From Bacillota bacterium (GTDB lineage Bacteria; Bacillota_E; Sulfobacillia; Sulfobacillales; Sulfobacillaceae), in NCBI GenBank assembly GCA_021802375.1, contig JAKAAL010000037.1, positions 1 to 13,030 on the forward strand: a stretch of 13,030 nt of DNA. The letters are read 5' to 3'. Position 1 is the first letter of the stretch; each line of letters opens with the position of its first letter. Below are positions 1-6,977 of the stretch, in pieces. The notes under the pieces were generated by a model, which was not told the origin of the DNA, made no database searches, and saw only the letters and a list, made by a program, of their open reading frames with translations. The translations under genes and the position numbers were made by a program.

Positions 1-13
1 GATCTATCGTGCG

Positions 14-42
14 TCGTGCATCTTCCGAAATCTCGTGCATCT
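14..42. repeat. 10-bp direct repeat
   Basis: The decamer TCGTGCATCT occurs at 14-23 and again at 33-42, a 19-bp period, close to two helical turns. It lies in a stretch without a gene. It may be a protein-binding pair or chance. Confidence 0.3.
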
Positions 43-70
43 CGCGTCTACCTCCACATTCGTTTACACC

Positions 71-87
71 TTGTTAATCATTAACAA
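71..87. promoter_or_regulatory. perfect 17-bp palindrome, operator-like
   Basis: TTGTTAATCATTAACAA is a perfect inverted repeat of 8 bp arms around a single C. It is AT-rich and has no T-tract. The 1-nt centre makes an RNA hairpin unlikely, so a dimeric-regulator DNA site is the more natural reading. Any gene it would control lies left of the window, or is the doubtful ORF ending at 106. No regulator can be named. Confidence 0.35.
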
Positions 88-105
88 CTAATAAATTGTA
101 TTGAA

Positions 106-378
106 TTAGCAACTTCGTGTAAAGTCATTTTGTGTTGATTCGCTGAAACCATACGCATCCATTTTGATCCATCTATGCGAATTTCCATGAATTTCCCCGA
201 TTGGAAGATATGATCTTTGGTGATCCTCGAAAACAATTCCTCGTCCGCGAATTTGGGGCATGACTTGTCGAAGTTTATCAGTTAGTGTAGCGTCGACTCC
301 TTCAACGCCGAATCGTTTTCGTATGAAAACGTACGGGGGAATAAAAAAGCATGAATGCTTTTTGGTGAATCGCATCAT
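106..378 (-). CDS. doubtful small hypothetical protein (about 90 aa)
   Basis: This is an open minus-strand frame of about 90 residues starting at paired ATG codons (376-378 and 373-375), with GGAGG 11 nt upstream. An in-frame TTG at 426 would lengthen it by 16 residues but has no ribosome binding site. The sequence looks protein-like: an N-terminal basic and hydrophobic stretch (FTKKHSCFFIPPYVFIRK), then a central block containing RGRGIVFEDHQRSYLPIGEI followed by HGNSHRW. I do not recognise a family. The base composition is clearly more AT-rich than the flanking genes, so it may be a transferred or remnant gene, or the tail of a longer broken gene. If it is real, it lies head-to-head with the LysM gene and overlaps that gene's promoter region. 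Confidence 0.3.
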   Translation of the reverse strand: MMRFTKKHSCFFIPPYVFIRKRFGVEGVDATLTDKLRQVMPQIRGRGIVFEDHQRSYLPIGEIHGNSHRWIKMDAYGFSESTQNDFTRSC

Positions 379-430
379 TGCGTAGGGCGCCTCCAGCCCG
401 AACCCATCAACTAACCCCGAAGGCAATAAT

Positions 431-442
431 GGAAGGAAGGGA
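431..442 (+). promoter_or_regulatory. ribosome binding site of the LysM-NlpC/P60 gene
   Basis: The purine run GGAAGGAAGGGA precedes the ATG at 457. The spacing is on the long side (14 nt), but no alternative start lies between them, so the 457 start is supported. Confidence 0.6.
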
Positions 443-456
443 GCCTCTTATACTTA

Positions 457-1566
457 ATGGCAATTCGACCATCAACCCTATTGGCTACGGCCGCGTTAGG
501 CGCGTTTATTGCGGTATCGGGTAGCCATGGCGCTGTGCCGCAGACCGTTCCGCTTAAATCCGCCTCGGTCAAGGCCAGCGTGGCGTTTTTAGCGAGTCCT
601 GACAGCTATACGGTGCAACCGGGTAACACCTTAGGTAGTATCGCAGCCGAGTTCCATACTACGGTTGCGGCCTTGGTCTCCCTCAACCATCTAGCAAACC
701 CCAATCTGATTCAGGTGGGTGAAGTGATAACCCTCGGCACCAACACTTCAACTCAAGCCGCGACCGCAACGGCGGGCCCAAGTTTCACTAGTAGTTATGG
801 GAGCTACACGGTGCAACCCGGTAATACCTTGAGCGGAATTGCCGCTCAGTACCACACCACCGTCGCCACCTTGGTGGCCATTAATCACTTGTCCAATCCC
901 AATGCGCTTCAGGTAGGACAAGTTCTTCAGGTAAGCGGAGCTGCGAGCCAGGCACCTGCCTCTGCCCCAACCACAAGTGGATCTTCACGCAGCTACACGG
1001 TGCAACCCGGAAACACGCTCGGGCAAATTGCGTCCCAATTCGGGATGTCATGGCAAACGCTCGCGGCGGTTAATCATCTGAGCAATCCCAATGCGCTTCA
1101 AGTGGGCCAGGTGCTGTCGATCCCCGCAAGCGGAACCGCGGGTGCATCGGTTCCGGTAGCCAGTGCACCCGTTAGTTTCGGACAAGCTATCCGTCAGACC
1201 GCACTGTCTTATCTGGGAGTGCCCTACGTGTGGGGCGGTACTTCCCCGGCCGGTTTCGATTGTTCGGGTCTGGTGCAATACGTGTTTGGGAGAAACGGTG
1301 TCAGTATCCCCCGAACGAGTTACGCCCAGTATGCGGCATCGACTAAGATTGCCAAATCGCAGCTGGCGCCGGGAGACCTGGTGTTTTTTAGTGCCAGTGG
1401 GCCAGGTGCCTCTCACGTCGGCATTTACATCGGCTCATACCCGCCACTCGGGTACAGCCAAGCCTTTGTGGAAGCGCCAGCCCCAGGTCAAACCGTCATG
1501 GTTTCCAACCTTAACAGCACATTTTACACCAACACATACTACGGAGCGGGATATTTCAACCCGTAG
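457..1566 (+). CDS. secreted LysM / NlpC-P60 peptidoglycan endopeptidase
   Basis: This is a predicted cell-wall DL-endopeptidase of 369 aa that would cleave stem peptides in the outer wall. Residues 1-27 form a short signal peptide (R4, a hydrophobic stretch, then small residues). Three LysM repeats follow at about 50-93, 116-160 and 179-223. Each begins SYTVQPGNTL and ends in (Q)VG(E/Q)V, and Ser/Thr/Ala-rich linkers separate them. The NlpC/P60 domain spans about 241-369. The nucleophile is Cys269 in FDCSGL, the histidine is His320 in SHVGIYIG, and the third polar residue is probably Glu339 in FVEAP, as in RipA-type enzymes. The repeats are so alike that the DNA is locally near-identical (about 803-822 and 990-1009). 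The gene is monocistronic and stops 35 bp before a strong terminator. The family is secure; the exact bond cleaved is inferred. Confidence 0.95.
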   Translation: MAIRPSTLLATAALGAFIAVSGSHGAVPQTVPLKSASVKASVAFLASPDSYTVQPGNTLGSIAAEFHTTVAALVSLNHLANPNLIQVGEVITLGTNTSTQAATATAGPSFTSSYGSYTVQPGNTLSGIAAQYHTTVATLVAINHLSNPNALQVGQVLQVSGAASQAPASAPTTSGSSRSYTVQPGNTLGQIASQFGMSWQTLAAVNHLSNPNALQVGQVLSIPASGTAGASVPVASAPVSFGQAIRQTALSYLGVPYVWGGTSPAGFDCSGLVQYVFGRNGVSIPRTSYAQYAASTKIAKSQLAPGDLVFFSASGPGASHVGIYIGSYPPLGYSQAFVEAPAPGQTVMVSNLNSTFYTNTYYGAGYFNP

Positions 1567-1601
1567 GTTGCTACGTTAGAAAGAATGACCCATAACCGAT
1601 G

Positions 1602-1646
1602 AAGAGACTAGCCTCGCGTCACATGCTGACGCGAGGCTAGTCTCTT
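1602..1646. terminator. bidirectional intrinsic terminator between convergent genes
   Basis: A 20-bp perfect inverted repeat (arms 1602-1621 and 1627-1646) surrounds a 5-nt loop. On the plus strand, T-rich sequence (TCTCTTTCT) follows the stem. On the minus strand the other flank reads CTTC. It sits after the plus-strand hydrolase gene and at the end of the minus-strand operon, whose last stop codon (1637-1639) lies inside the right arm. Confidence 0.88.
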
Positions 1647-2002
1647 TCTGGCAATCGAGCCTGAATTTGTTGGAATAACAGAGAGGCATCGTGATCGGGG
1701 TCAACTTCCACGACTACCTTAGAGTAGCGTTCGTGGGTTAGGACAAATGTTAGACAGCGGTTCGGGTCCTTGAAGTCGTAAAAAATAATACCTTCCGCAC
1801 TCACAAACGTACCTGCCACCTTAAACCCCGGTAGGTTGGTCCCAATGCGCATTCCCCGATACCAAGAATGTGGTACTGGATCCGCATGGACTTTGGTGAT
1901 ATGGGTGTATGGAATATGAAGCGAACCCGATAACGCGAGCACTTTATCGGCCCAACTCAATTCGATAAACACCGCATCCGCTTCACACTTGACGCGAGCC
2001 AT
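1637..2002 (-). CDS. small conserved-looking hypothetical protein, possibly PH-like fold
   Basis: This is a 121-aa soluble protein with no signal peptide or membrane span. The sequence alternates short hydrophobic strands (VFIELSW, KVLALSG, FKVAGTF, GIIFYDFKD, CLTFVLTHERY, KVVVEVD) and ends in a helix (DASLLFQQIQARL). That pattern fits a small beta-barrel with a C-terminal helix, as in bacterial PH-like domains. The fold call is my inference, and I know no characterised relative. The ATG has a strong Shine-Dalgarno (AAGGGTG), which overlaps the TAA stop of the HAD gene 12 bp upstream, so the two are probably translated together. It is the last gene of the operon, and its stop lies inside the terminator stem. 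Its function is unknown; co-transcription with two phosphohydrolases is the only hint. Confidence 0.75.
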   Translation of the reverse strand: MARVKCEADAVFIELSWADKVLALSGSLHIPYTHITKVHADPVPHSWYRGMRIGTNLPGFKVAGTFVSAEGIIFYDFKDPNRCLTFVLTHERYSKVVVEVDPDHDASLLFQQIQARLPERD

Positions 2003-2014
2003 ACGGTATCACCC

Positions 2015-2611
2015 TTATTCGAAATAAGTCCCTATTGCTTGCGAAAAGTTCTCGAATCCTCGGTAAACTAGCGTGTGAATACCCAACGCCTCAGCCGGAG
2101 GCATGTTGCGTTCGCGGTCGTCAACAAAGAGACAAGCACCCGGTTCCGAGGTGGTGTAAGTTAGAGCCAAACGATAAATCTCCGGGTCCGGTTTGGCCAA
2201 CCCCACCCGCGCCGAATTGACGACCACATCAAATAAATCTGCGACCTGCAAAACTTCTAACCGTTCTTCCAGGGTGGTATCCGCGTTACTAACCGCGACA
2301 ATTCGGGGCCGATGGCTCTCTTTCACCTGGCGAGCCCAGTCCACCATGGGACGGATTATCACCCATTCCAATTCTGCCCGTAAGGCATGGAGCACGTCAC
2401 GTTCCATGTCTAACCGCTTTGCCATCTCCGTGACATAATCTTCGTAGCTCATTTGTCCGGTTTTACACGCGTGCCAGGGCCCATCCTCACCGTAGAAGAG
2501 CTCTTCAGCCCCCGGAGCTATTCCGTGATCGGTTTCTAGCCGGGTCCAAAATCTCTTGTCGGGGTCGAGAATTACACCACCAATGTCTAAAAACAACGTG
2601 TCGATCTTCAC
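2015..2611 (-). CDS. HAD-superfamily (IA-type) hydrolase
   Basis: This is a 198-aa cytoplasmic haloacid-dehalogenase-fold hydrolase, most likely a phosphatase. All four motifs are visible: motif I FLDIGGVILD with nucleophile Asp9, motif II VAVSNAD with Ser108, motif III Lys140 in LAKPDPEIY, and motif IV FVDDRERN with Asp164 and Asp165. The usual second aspartate of DxD is Gly11, as in the YihX-like DxGN/DxGG subgroup. The small helical cap (about 18-85) is the C1 type. It starts at GTG (2609-2611), which overlaps the TGA of the upstream phosphodiesterase gene as GTGA, a typical translational-coupling overlap. The family call is secure. The substrate cannot be read from sequence; YihX acts on glucose-1-phosphate, but the similarity here is only at motif level. 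Confidence 0.92.
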   Translation of the reverse strand: MKIDTLFLDIGGVILDPDKRFWTRLETDHGIAPGAEELFYGEDGPWHACKTGQMSYEDYVTEMAKRLDMERDVLHALRAELEWVIIRPMVDWARQVKESHRPRIVAVSNADTTLEERLEVLQVADLFDVVVNSARVGLAKPDPEIYRLALTYTTSEPGACLFVDDRERNMPPAEALGIHTLVYRGFENFSQAIGTYFE

Positions 2612-3783
2612 ATCCGGCCCCCTAAATCGATTTCAATCCAAGGAATCGTCATTTCATCCAGGCTTTTTCCGCCGTGGCTCCATTGGAGCGCCTTGTCTGG
2701 CTTCAACTTCCAGTACCACCCTGACGGCGGCATTAAGACCTGCGGGCCGAGACGTGTCGCATACCGAGTGTCTAGACCCGGGCCAAAATAGCCCGCTTTC
2801 ATTAACTCTCGCACGTTCATAACCTCTATCGGCACCGGGGCCCACGCCATTAAAAATTCCTGCACTGCCGATAGGTTCTCCACTTCGACAGCGATTCCCG
2901 GTCCAACCATCGTAGGCAACTCAGGAAGATCCGGAAATTGATGGCGGAACTCCGCATACGATAGGGTACCTTGCATGGGAATGTGGCCATGATCTGCTGT
3001 AATCCATAACCAGGCACCGGGTCGCGTTTGCGATACTATTTCTTCTAGGCAGTGGTCAAGCCAACGCATCTCCGCGACCCATTCCGCTCCGTATGCCCCG
3101 CGCTGATGATTGATAGAATCGGGTCCCGACCAGTATACGTAAATAAGGCCCGTCTGTTGCTGGTCCAGTGCCCGTTTGACCACAACGGGAAGGCCGGATG
3201 CCACCACGAAGGTATCAATTTGGTCGGCATCGCGGTGCAAAAGATTAGTCAATGGGCCGTTGCGTAACCGATTTTCAATGACCACACGGTAGGGTATTCC
3301 GGCCTGGCGTGCCCGTTCGGCGATACTTCCACTTTCTAGCACCAGGGAACCCGGTAGCGGTTCCCGGATCACATCGACCGACTGACCACCAACCTCAATG
3401 ATGTGCCCCACAACCCCGTGCTGCTCGGGAAAGCTCCCGGTCATCAAACTAGCCAGCGCCACCGGGGTCATCGAGGGAAACACCGTCATCATGGACTCAA
3501 GATGCCCGCGCCGGGTGCTTAAGAGACGCTCCAGGGTCGGCATTAGTTGACGTCTTAGCGCTTCCTCCACCTGATGGTATCCAAACCCATCAATGAGCCA
3601 CACGATAACTTGTTGCGTCGTGTCTTCTCGAGCCCTAGTCGGCAAAGTCATCTCATACCCGGGATTTCCCCCCGCCAAATACAGTGCACTGGGCATCACA
3701 TCGACAATCGATGGCGTATGCCCGTCCCACCACTTGGGCCCCGTATGTTTGGGCTTGATACTTCCACGCCCTTTCTTGTTCAA
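2608..3783 (-). CDS. alkaline-phosphatase-superfamily phosphodiesterase (type I PDE / nucleotide pyrophosphatase-like)
   Basis: This is a metal-dependent phosphoesterase of about 391 aa. Numbered from the TTG at 3783, the two-metal site reads: Asp65 (WLIDGFG), nucleophile Thr106 in FPSMTPVALASLMTG, Asp222 and His226 (SGPDSINHQ), Asp264-His265 (TADHGH), and His370 (WSHGG). This is the full residue set of the nucleotide pyrophosphatase/phosphodiesterase branch, so it should be active. No signal peptide or membrane helix is seen. The start is uncertain. The frame stays open to a TTG at 3834 with no ribosome binding site. TTG 3783 has GGGGA 9 nt upstream and is my choice. ATG 3696 has no Shine-Dalgarno and would begin close to the conserved core. 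It is the first gene of a three-gene operon and overlaps the HAD gene by 4 bp. The substrate is unknown. Confidence 0.9.
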   Translation of the reverse strand: MNKKGRGSIKPKHTGPKWWDGHTPSIVDVMPSALYLAGGNPGYEMTLPTRAREDTTQQVIVWLIDGFGYHQVEEALRRQLMPTLERLLSTRRGHLESMMTVFPSMTPVALASLMTGSFPEQHGVVGHIIEVGGQSVDVIREPLPGSLVLESGSIAERARQAGIPYRVVIENRLRNGPLTNLLHRDADQIDTFVVASGLPVVVKRALDQQQTGLIYVYWSGPDSINHQRGAYGAEWVAEMRWLDHCLEEIVSQTRPGAWLWITADHGHIPMQGTLSYAEFRHQFPDLPELPTMVGPGIAVEVENLSAVQEFLMAWAPVPIEVMNVRELMKAGYFGPGLDTRYATRLGPQVLMPPSGWYWKLKPDKALQWSHGGKSLDEMTIPWIEIDLGGRM

Positions 3784-3856
3784 TTTTCGCGATCCCCGCG
3801 ACCCGCTCGGTGTAAAGCGACTCCTACAACCCAAACACCACAGCGGGAGCTACACG

Positions 3857-3880
3857 ATGCAAAACAAACAACCGTCGTAA
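3857..3880 (+). other. possible 7-codon leader peptide
   Basis: An ATG with GGGAG 8 nt upstream (3845-3849) opens a seven-codon frame (MQNKQPS) closed by TAA. It lies in the divergent region between the phosphodiesterase and EAL genes. The ribosome binding site is good, but such a short frame can easily arise by chance, and no attenuator hairpin is evident downstream. Confidence 0.15.
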
Positions 3881-3930
3881 GTAACCTGTTCCAGGACCAC
3901 GGATCGGATCGTTCGCATCACGCCTCATCG

Positions 3931-3948
3931 CCTAATACATGCCTAATA
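3931..3948. repeat. CCTAATA direct repeat upstream of the EAL gene
   Basis: CCTAATA occurs at 3931-3937 and 3942-3948. The period is 11 bp, one helical turn, about 90 bp upstream of the preferred EAL start. It could be a regulator site or overlap a -10 element, but no convincing -35 partner was found. Confidence 0.25.
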
Positions 3949-4025
3949 ATGGACAGGTGCCCCATAAGTTTGCCACAATATCGAAGGAATTTCTACCCAG
4001 GATGGAACTTGGGAACTTTATGAGT

Positions 4026-4030
4026 GGGAG
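4026..4030 (+). promoter_or_regulatory. ribosome binding site deciding the EAL gene start
   Basis: GGGAG lies 7 nt before the ATG at 4038. The in-frame ATGs at 3939, 4002 and 4020 have weaker or badly spaced upstream purines, so 4038 is preferred. Confidence 0.6.
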
Positions 4031-4037
4031 TCACCGC

Positions 4038-5321
4038 ATGGACGCGAATCAATCCCTAAGTCAAGCAATCGTGCAGGACTGGTTTCAGCACGAACCGAAG
4101 TTTACCGTGGTATTTCAATCTTTGATATCTCTCTCGAGCGGTCAAGTCGTGGGCTACGAAGTGCTGAGCCGTCCAACCACGGCAGCCGGGCAACTGCTTC
4201 CGGTCGAAGAATTTTTTGAAACGGCAACGTCCTTAGGACATGCGGTAGACCTGGACCGGCTCATTGTGGGCAAGGCCATGGGCCTAGCACACGATTTGAA
4301 CATGAACGTCCCCGTCTTCATCAATTTGCATCCCGACTCGCTTAAAGACCCTTTGGTGCAACAATCCCTGTTGCCGTCACTCGCGTTTCATGTCGTGGTG
4401 GAGATCACGGAGCGGGGCAATTGGAGTGGGGAAATCATTGAGCCGTACGTTCACGACTACCAGAAGCTCGGGGGTTCGATTGCCCTAGACGATTTTGGGT
4501 CAGGCTACTCGGGCCTGCAAAAGCTGGTTACGGTGCGTCCCAACTATGTGAAGATCGATCGCGGCCTGATCGACGGTTGTGACCAGTCCCCCGTTAAACG
4601 TAGTTTGATTTCATCCGTGGAGCACATAGCCAAGTCCTTAGGGTTTGCTCTCATCGCGGAGGGCATTGAGACCTATGACGAGATGGCCACCTGCATGAGG
4701 CTTGGGGTGGATATTGGCCAGGGCTTCTATTTCTCACGACCTACGCCATGGGAGGCTCAATCCGCATTGGATCCAGATCTTGCCAAGGACGTGGCCGCCG
4801 TTCGTTGCCACGTCGTGTTACCGGACAGGCAAAGGCCCGATGCTGACCCTTTTCGTTCTCAGTTTGCATGGTTGATGGAGCATCTAGGAACGGGACTTGT
4901 GGCTCCGAAGGAGCAAATAAGTCTCTTTCTCAATGCCCTGTACAAAATACTGCAGCCCTACTCCCTCAACCTATACGGTATCGGGGCTACCGGCTTTATT
5001 CCGCTCGCTAACCGGGGCCACAATGTCCGGCACGAAATTCCCCTCGCGATGCCATCGGTGCTCCGCCAAAGCTACTATGAGGCTAAGCCCCAGATCATCC
5101 AACGCTTCTCTGCAGTCTCTTCACTTCTTGGCGAACAATGGGGTCAGTCCTTTCCCATCCCCGAATCTCTTGCTGCCATTCCGATTGGGAGACCGGTGAC
5201 TGCAATCCTATTGGCCGATTATCTAGGATCCGGACAATGGACCGAAAGCCGCCTCCAGGTGTTACAAGGGCTTTCGGAGCTAATGGGACTTCTCATCGCT
5301 CCCACTGCCCTCCAAGCATGA
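4038..5321 (+). CDS. EAL-domain cyclic-di-GMP phosphodiesterase with C-terminal GAF-like region
   Basis: This 427-aa protein would hydrolyse c-di-GMP to pGpG. The EAL domain (about 20-245) keeps the metal- and substrate-binding residues: Glu41 in the signature (here EVL), Asn96 (INLHP), Glu122/Glu125 (VEITE), Asp151-Asp152 (LDDFGSGYS), Lys172 and Asp174 (VKIDR), Glu208 (AEGIE) and Gln228 (GQGF). It is therefore probably catalytically active. Residues about 275-420 form a second alpha/beta region (from WLMEHLGTGL to LSELMGLL) whose spacing resembles a GAF domain. I infer a sensory or dimerisation role. There is no membrane segment, GGDEF or N-terminal sensor. The ATG at 4038 is chosen for its GGGAG site; the frame is open back to an ATG at 3939. 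It is transcribed divergently from the phosphoesterase operon, and no downstream partner follows on the same strand. Confidence 0.93.
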   Translation: MDANQSLSQAIVQDWFQHEPKFTVVFQSLISLSSGQVVGYEVLSRPTTAAGQLLPVEEFFETATSLGHAVDLDRLIVGKAMGLAHDLNMNVPVFINLHPDSLKDPLVQQSLLPSLAFHVVVEITERGNWSGEIIEPYVHDYQKLGGSIALDDFGSGYSGLQKLVTVRPNYVKIDRGLIDGCDQSPVKRSLISSVEHIAKSLGFALIAEGIETYDEMATCMRLGVDIGQGFYFSRPTPWEAQSALDPDLAKDVAAVRCHVVLPDRQRPDADPFRSQFAWLMEHLGTGLVAPKEQISLFLNALYKILQPYSLNLYGIGATGFIPLANRGHNVRHEIPLAMPSVLRQSYYEAKPQIIQRFSAVSSLLGEQWGQSFPIPESLAAIPIGRPVTAILLADYLGSGQWTESRLQVLQGLSELMGLLIAPTALQA

Positions 5322-5370
5322 CAGGACTGCCCGTGATGCCGCACTCCGGGCCCGTAGGGAGTCGGTCCTG
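5322..5370 (+). terminator. possible terminator hairpin after the EAL gene
   Basis: It begins directly after the stop codon. CAGGAC (5322-5327) can pair with GTCCTG (5365-5370). Inside, ACTCC (5343-5347) pairs with GGAGT (5358-5362). The T-tract is poor (CTCTTTAAA), so termination is uncertain. Confidence 0.35.
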
Positions 5371-5480
5371 GCCGTCGCCTCTTTAAATGGACTTACCCAC
5401 CGGCCGTTCGTCCCCCGGAAGGGCACTCCCCAGTAAGTCACCGCCCAGCTCGGCTTACGTCACGGGTGAGGCACTACTCC

Positions 5481-5642
5481 CCCAATTGTTATCACATTGG
5501 AGTGTGAAAAAAACGGGCTGTCTAAACGCGACGGAGGGAATCAATGGCGGATCAGGCTAGTCAGCGTCGACGGGTGGAACTTGGACAAGAAACCGGACGA
5601 TTGCGTAAGTCAGCTGTCGTTGGTGAATGGTGTCGCCATTGA
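5481..5642 (+). other. possible 32-aa small protein (ORF 5544-5642) with upstream CCAAT/ATTGG repeat
   Basis: This lies in the roughly 330-bp spacer between the EAL and pirin genes. An ATG at 5544 is preceded by a strong ribosome binding site (GGAGGG, 5533-5538, 5 nt spacing) and runs 32 codons to a TGA at 5640-5642. The predicted peptide is basic and hydrophilic (MADQASQRRRVELGQETGRL, then a short tail with WCRH) and has no known family. Upstream, CCAAT...ATTGG forms an imperfect inverted repeat near 5483-5501, and an A7 run follows. The ribosome binding site is the only positive evidence; it may be a real small protein or chance. Nothing else recognisable was seen in this spacer. Confidence 0.3.
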
Positions 5643-5654
5643 GTTGTTCTCAGA

Positions 5655-6470
5655 TCACACGAAGCGGCCTTTCTGATAGTCTTCAAAGGCTTGGCGGATT
5701 TCCTCGTAGGTGGTCATGACAAAGGGACCATAAGCCACGACGGGCTGGTGGAGTGGCCTTCCAGTCCATATCAAGGCACGAAGAGGAGATTCGGCCTCTA
5801 TGGTGAGCGTGTCGCCCGCCGTTGACATCCAACATACCGTTCCGGTATCGGCCGGGTGCGCATTAGCCCCCAGGCGACCACTACCCTCCAACAGATACAA
5901 AAATCCTTGGTGCTCCGGAGCGATATCCAGCGTGACGGACCGGGATGCCTCCAATAGGATTTCCGCCATCGTGACGGGCACCACGTTATGAGTGGGGGCT
6001 TCGAGTCCCGCCATGCGACCGGAATAAAGCCGAATGGTTATGCCGCGGTCATGTTTCACCGGCATGCGGCCATGCGGTAAATCTTGGTAGCTGGGGGCCA
6101 TTAACTTTTGATCCTTAGGCAGGTTAACCCACAACTGAAGACTGTGGACCAGTTCATCAGGGAGGGGGTCCTCCTGGTGTATCACGCCGTGACCCGCGGT
6201 CATCCACTGCACATCTCCTGGGCCCAACACGCCGCCTGTCCCTGTCTTGTTGTCATAATGGCCCATACGACCCGAAATCACATAGGTTACTGTTTCGATG
6301 CCTCGATGCGGATGTTCAGCAAAGGTACCTCGCCGAAACCAGTCCTCAGCCATCATTAAAAAGGGATCAAAGTCTTCCCAATGGCCGGGTGGAAGAACTT
6401 GTGCCGCCTCATGAATTGCGCTATCGCGGGCGCGCTCGGGCTGCCAGCTGCGTTCGATGTGCCGCTCCAT
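5655..6470 (-). CDS. pirin family protein
   Basis: This is a 271-aa bicupin of the pirin family, soluble and cytoplasmic. Members bind one iron in the N-terminal cupin, and some show quercetin 2,3-dioxygenase activity or regulatory roles. The iron ligands are all visible: His53 and His55 in EHPHRGIET, and His98 and Glu100 in GVIHQE. The N-terminal FDPF (34-37) and the C-terminal block (GRPLHQPVVAYGPFVM, then TYEEIRQAFEDYQ) are family hallmarks, and the length is typical. The ATG at 6470 has GAAGGAA 5 nt upstream. It appears monocistronic. The next gene on the same strand is 507 bp upstream with no obvious link. The family is certain; the physiological role is not known. Confidence 0.95.
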   Translation of the reverse strand: MERHIERSWQPERARDSAIHEAAQVLPPGHWEDFDPFLMMAEDWFRRGTFAEHPHRGIETVTYVISGRMGHYDNKTGTGGVLGPGDVQWMTAGHGVIHQEDPLPDELVHSLQLWVNLPKDQKLMAPSYQDLPHGRMPVKHDRGITIRLYSGRMAGLEAPTHNVVPVTMAEILLEASRSVTLDIAPEHQGFLYLLEGSGRLGANAHPADTGTVCWMSTAGDTLTIEAESPLRALIWTGRPLHQPVVAYGPFVMTTYEEIRQAFEDYQKGRFV

Positions 6471-6977
6471 GCCATTCCTTCTTTCTTTTTAGTGGCTGAC
6501 TTTGGGAACTCTTGCCGGACTGTCTTGAGTTTCGCACCTCCATAATACCCCGGATGTCAATCCAGCCGTGACCCGTGATAGTCGCTACCTGTTCGTGGCT
6601 CCAATGGGGGCGATTCACACGGCCTTATTAAAGATCCGTAACAAAGCTGTTCAGTGTGTCATGTTCCGGTAAACGGCGGACTTGAATAAGGTTGACCGAC
6701 CCGGATTCTCGATGACCAGGTCGATGCTATACGATGCGTGTCGCGTCGGGCGTATTATCAACGATGAATGCGCTCGTGTCCGCCACGTTGGTTGAGAAAT
6801 AGGTGAGCACTCTTCGCTTCGCACGATGTGCGCTGGTCGAACTGTCTTTGCTGCGCTATTCGAGTCCCTACATCGTCCACCAGCGGGAACACAGTCCGCC
6901 CTTTATCCCCGGGGCTGCCATAATGCGCATCATGTCCCCCGGGGACGATGTGGGCCAAATTGCTTGAGGAGTCTCTG
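6471..6977. other. 507-bp stretch without a convincing gene
   Basis: No supported gene was found between the pirin and L,D-transpeptidase genes. A 66-codon minus frame (6758-6958) has no ribosome binding site and no recognisable motif. The only clear structure is the inverted repeat at 6907-6944. The pirin promoter must lie somewhere in 6480-6620, but I could not place a clear -35/-10 pair. Confidence 0.6.
6907..6944. repeat. nested GC-rich inverted repeat
   Basis: Two copies of the self-complementary octamer CCCCGGGG (6907-6914 and 6937-6944) flank a near-palindromic centre around ATGCGCAT (6923-6930). Inner CAT/ATG pairs extend the stem. It lies 33 bp beyond the stop of the L,D-transpeptidase gene, so a terminator without a T-tract or a protein site is possible. 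Confidence 0.4.

Noticed and set aside
1048..1579. Long open frames on both strands inside the LysM-NlpC/P60 gene
   Set aside because: They overlap a gene with unmistakable domains in another frame and show no motifs or ribosome binding sites; they are shadow frames.
5322..5654. c-di-GMP riboswitch near the EAL gene
   Set aside because: I looked for the conserved GEMM-type core in the spacers on both sides of the gene and saw nothing resembling it.
6758..6958. A 66-codon minus frame in the pirin to L,D-transpeptidase spacer
   Set aside because: No ribosome binding site, no recognisable family and no coding-like pattern; it probably arises from GC-rich sequence.
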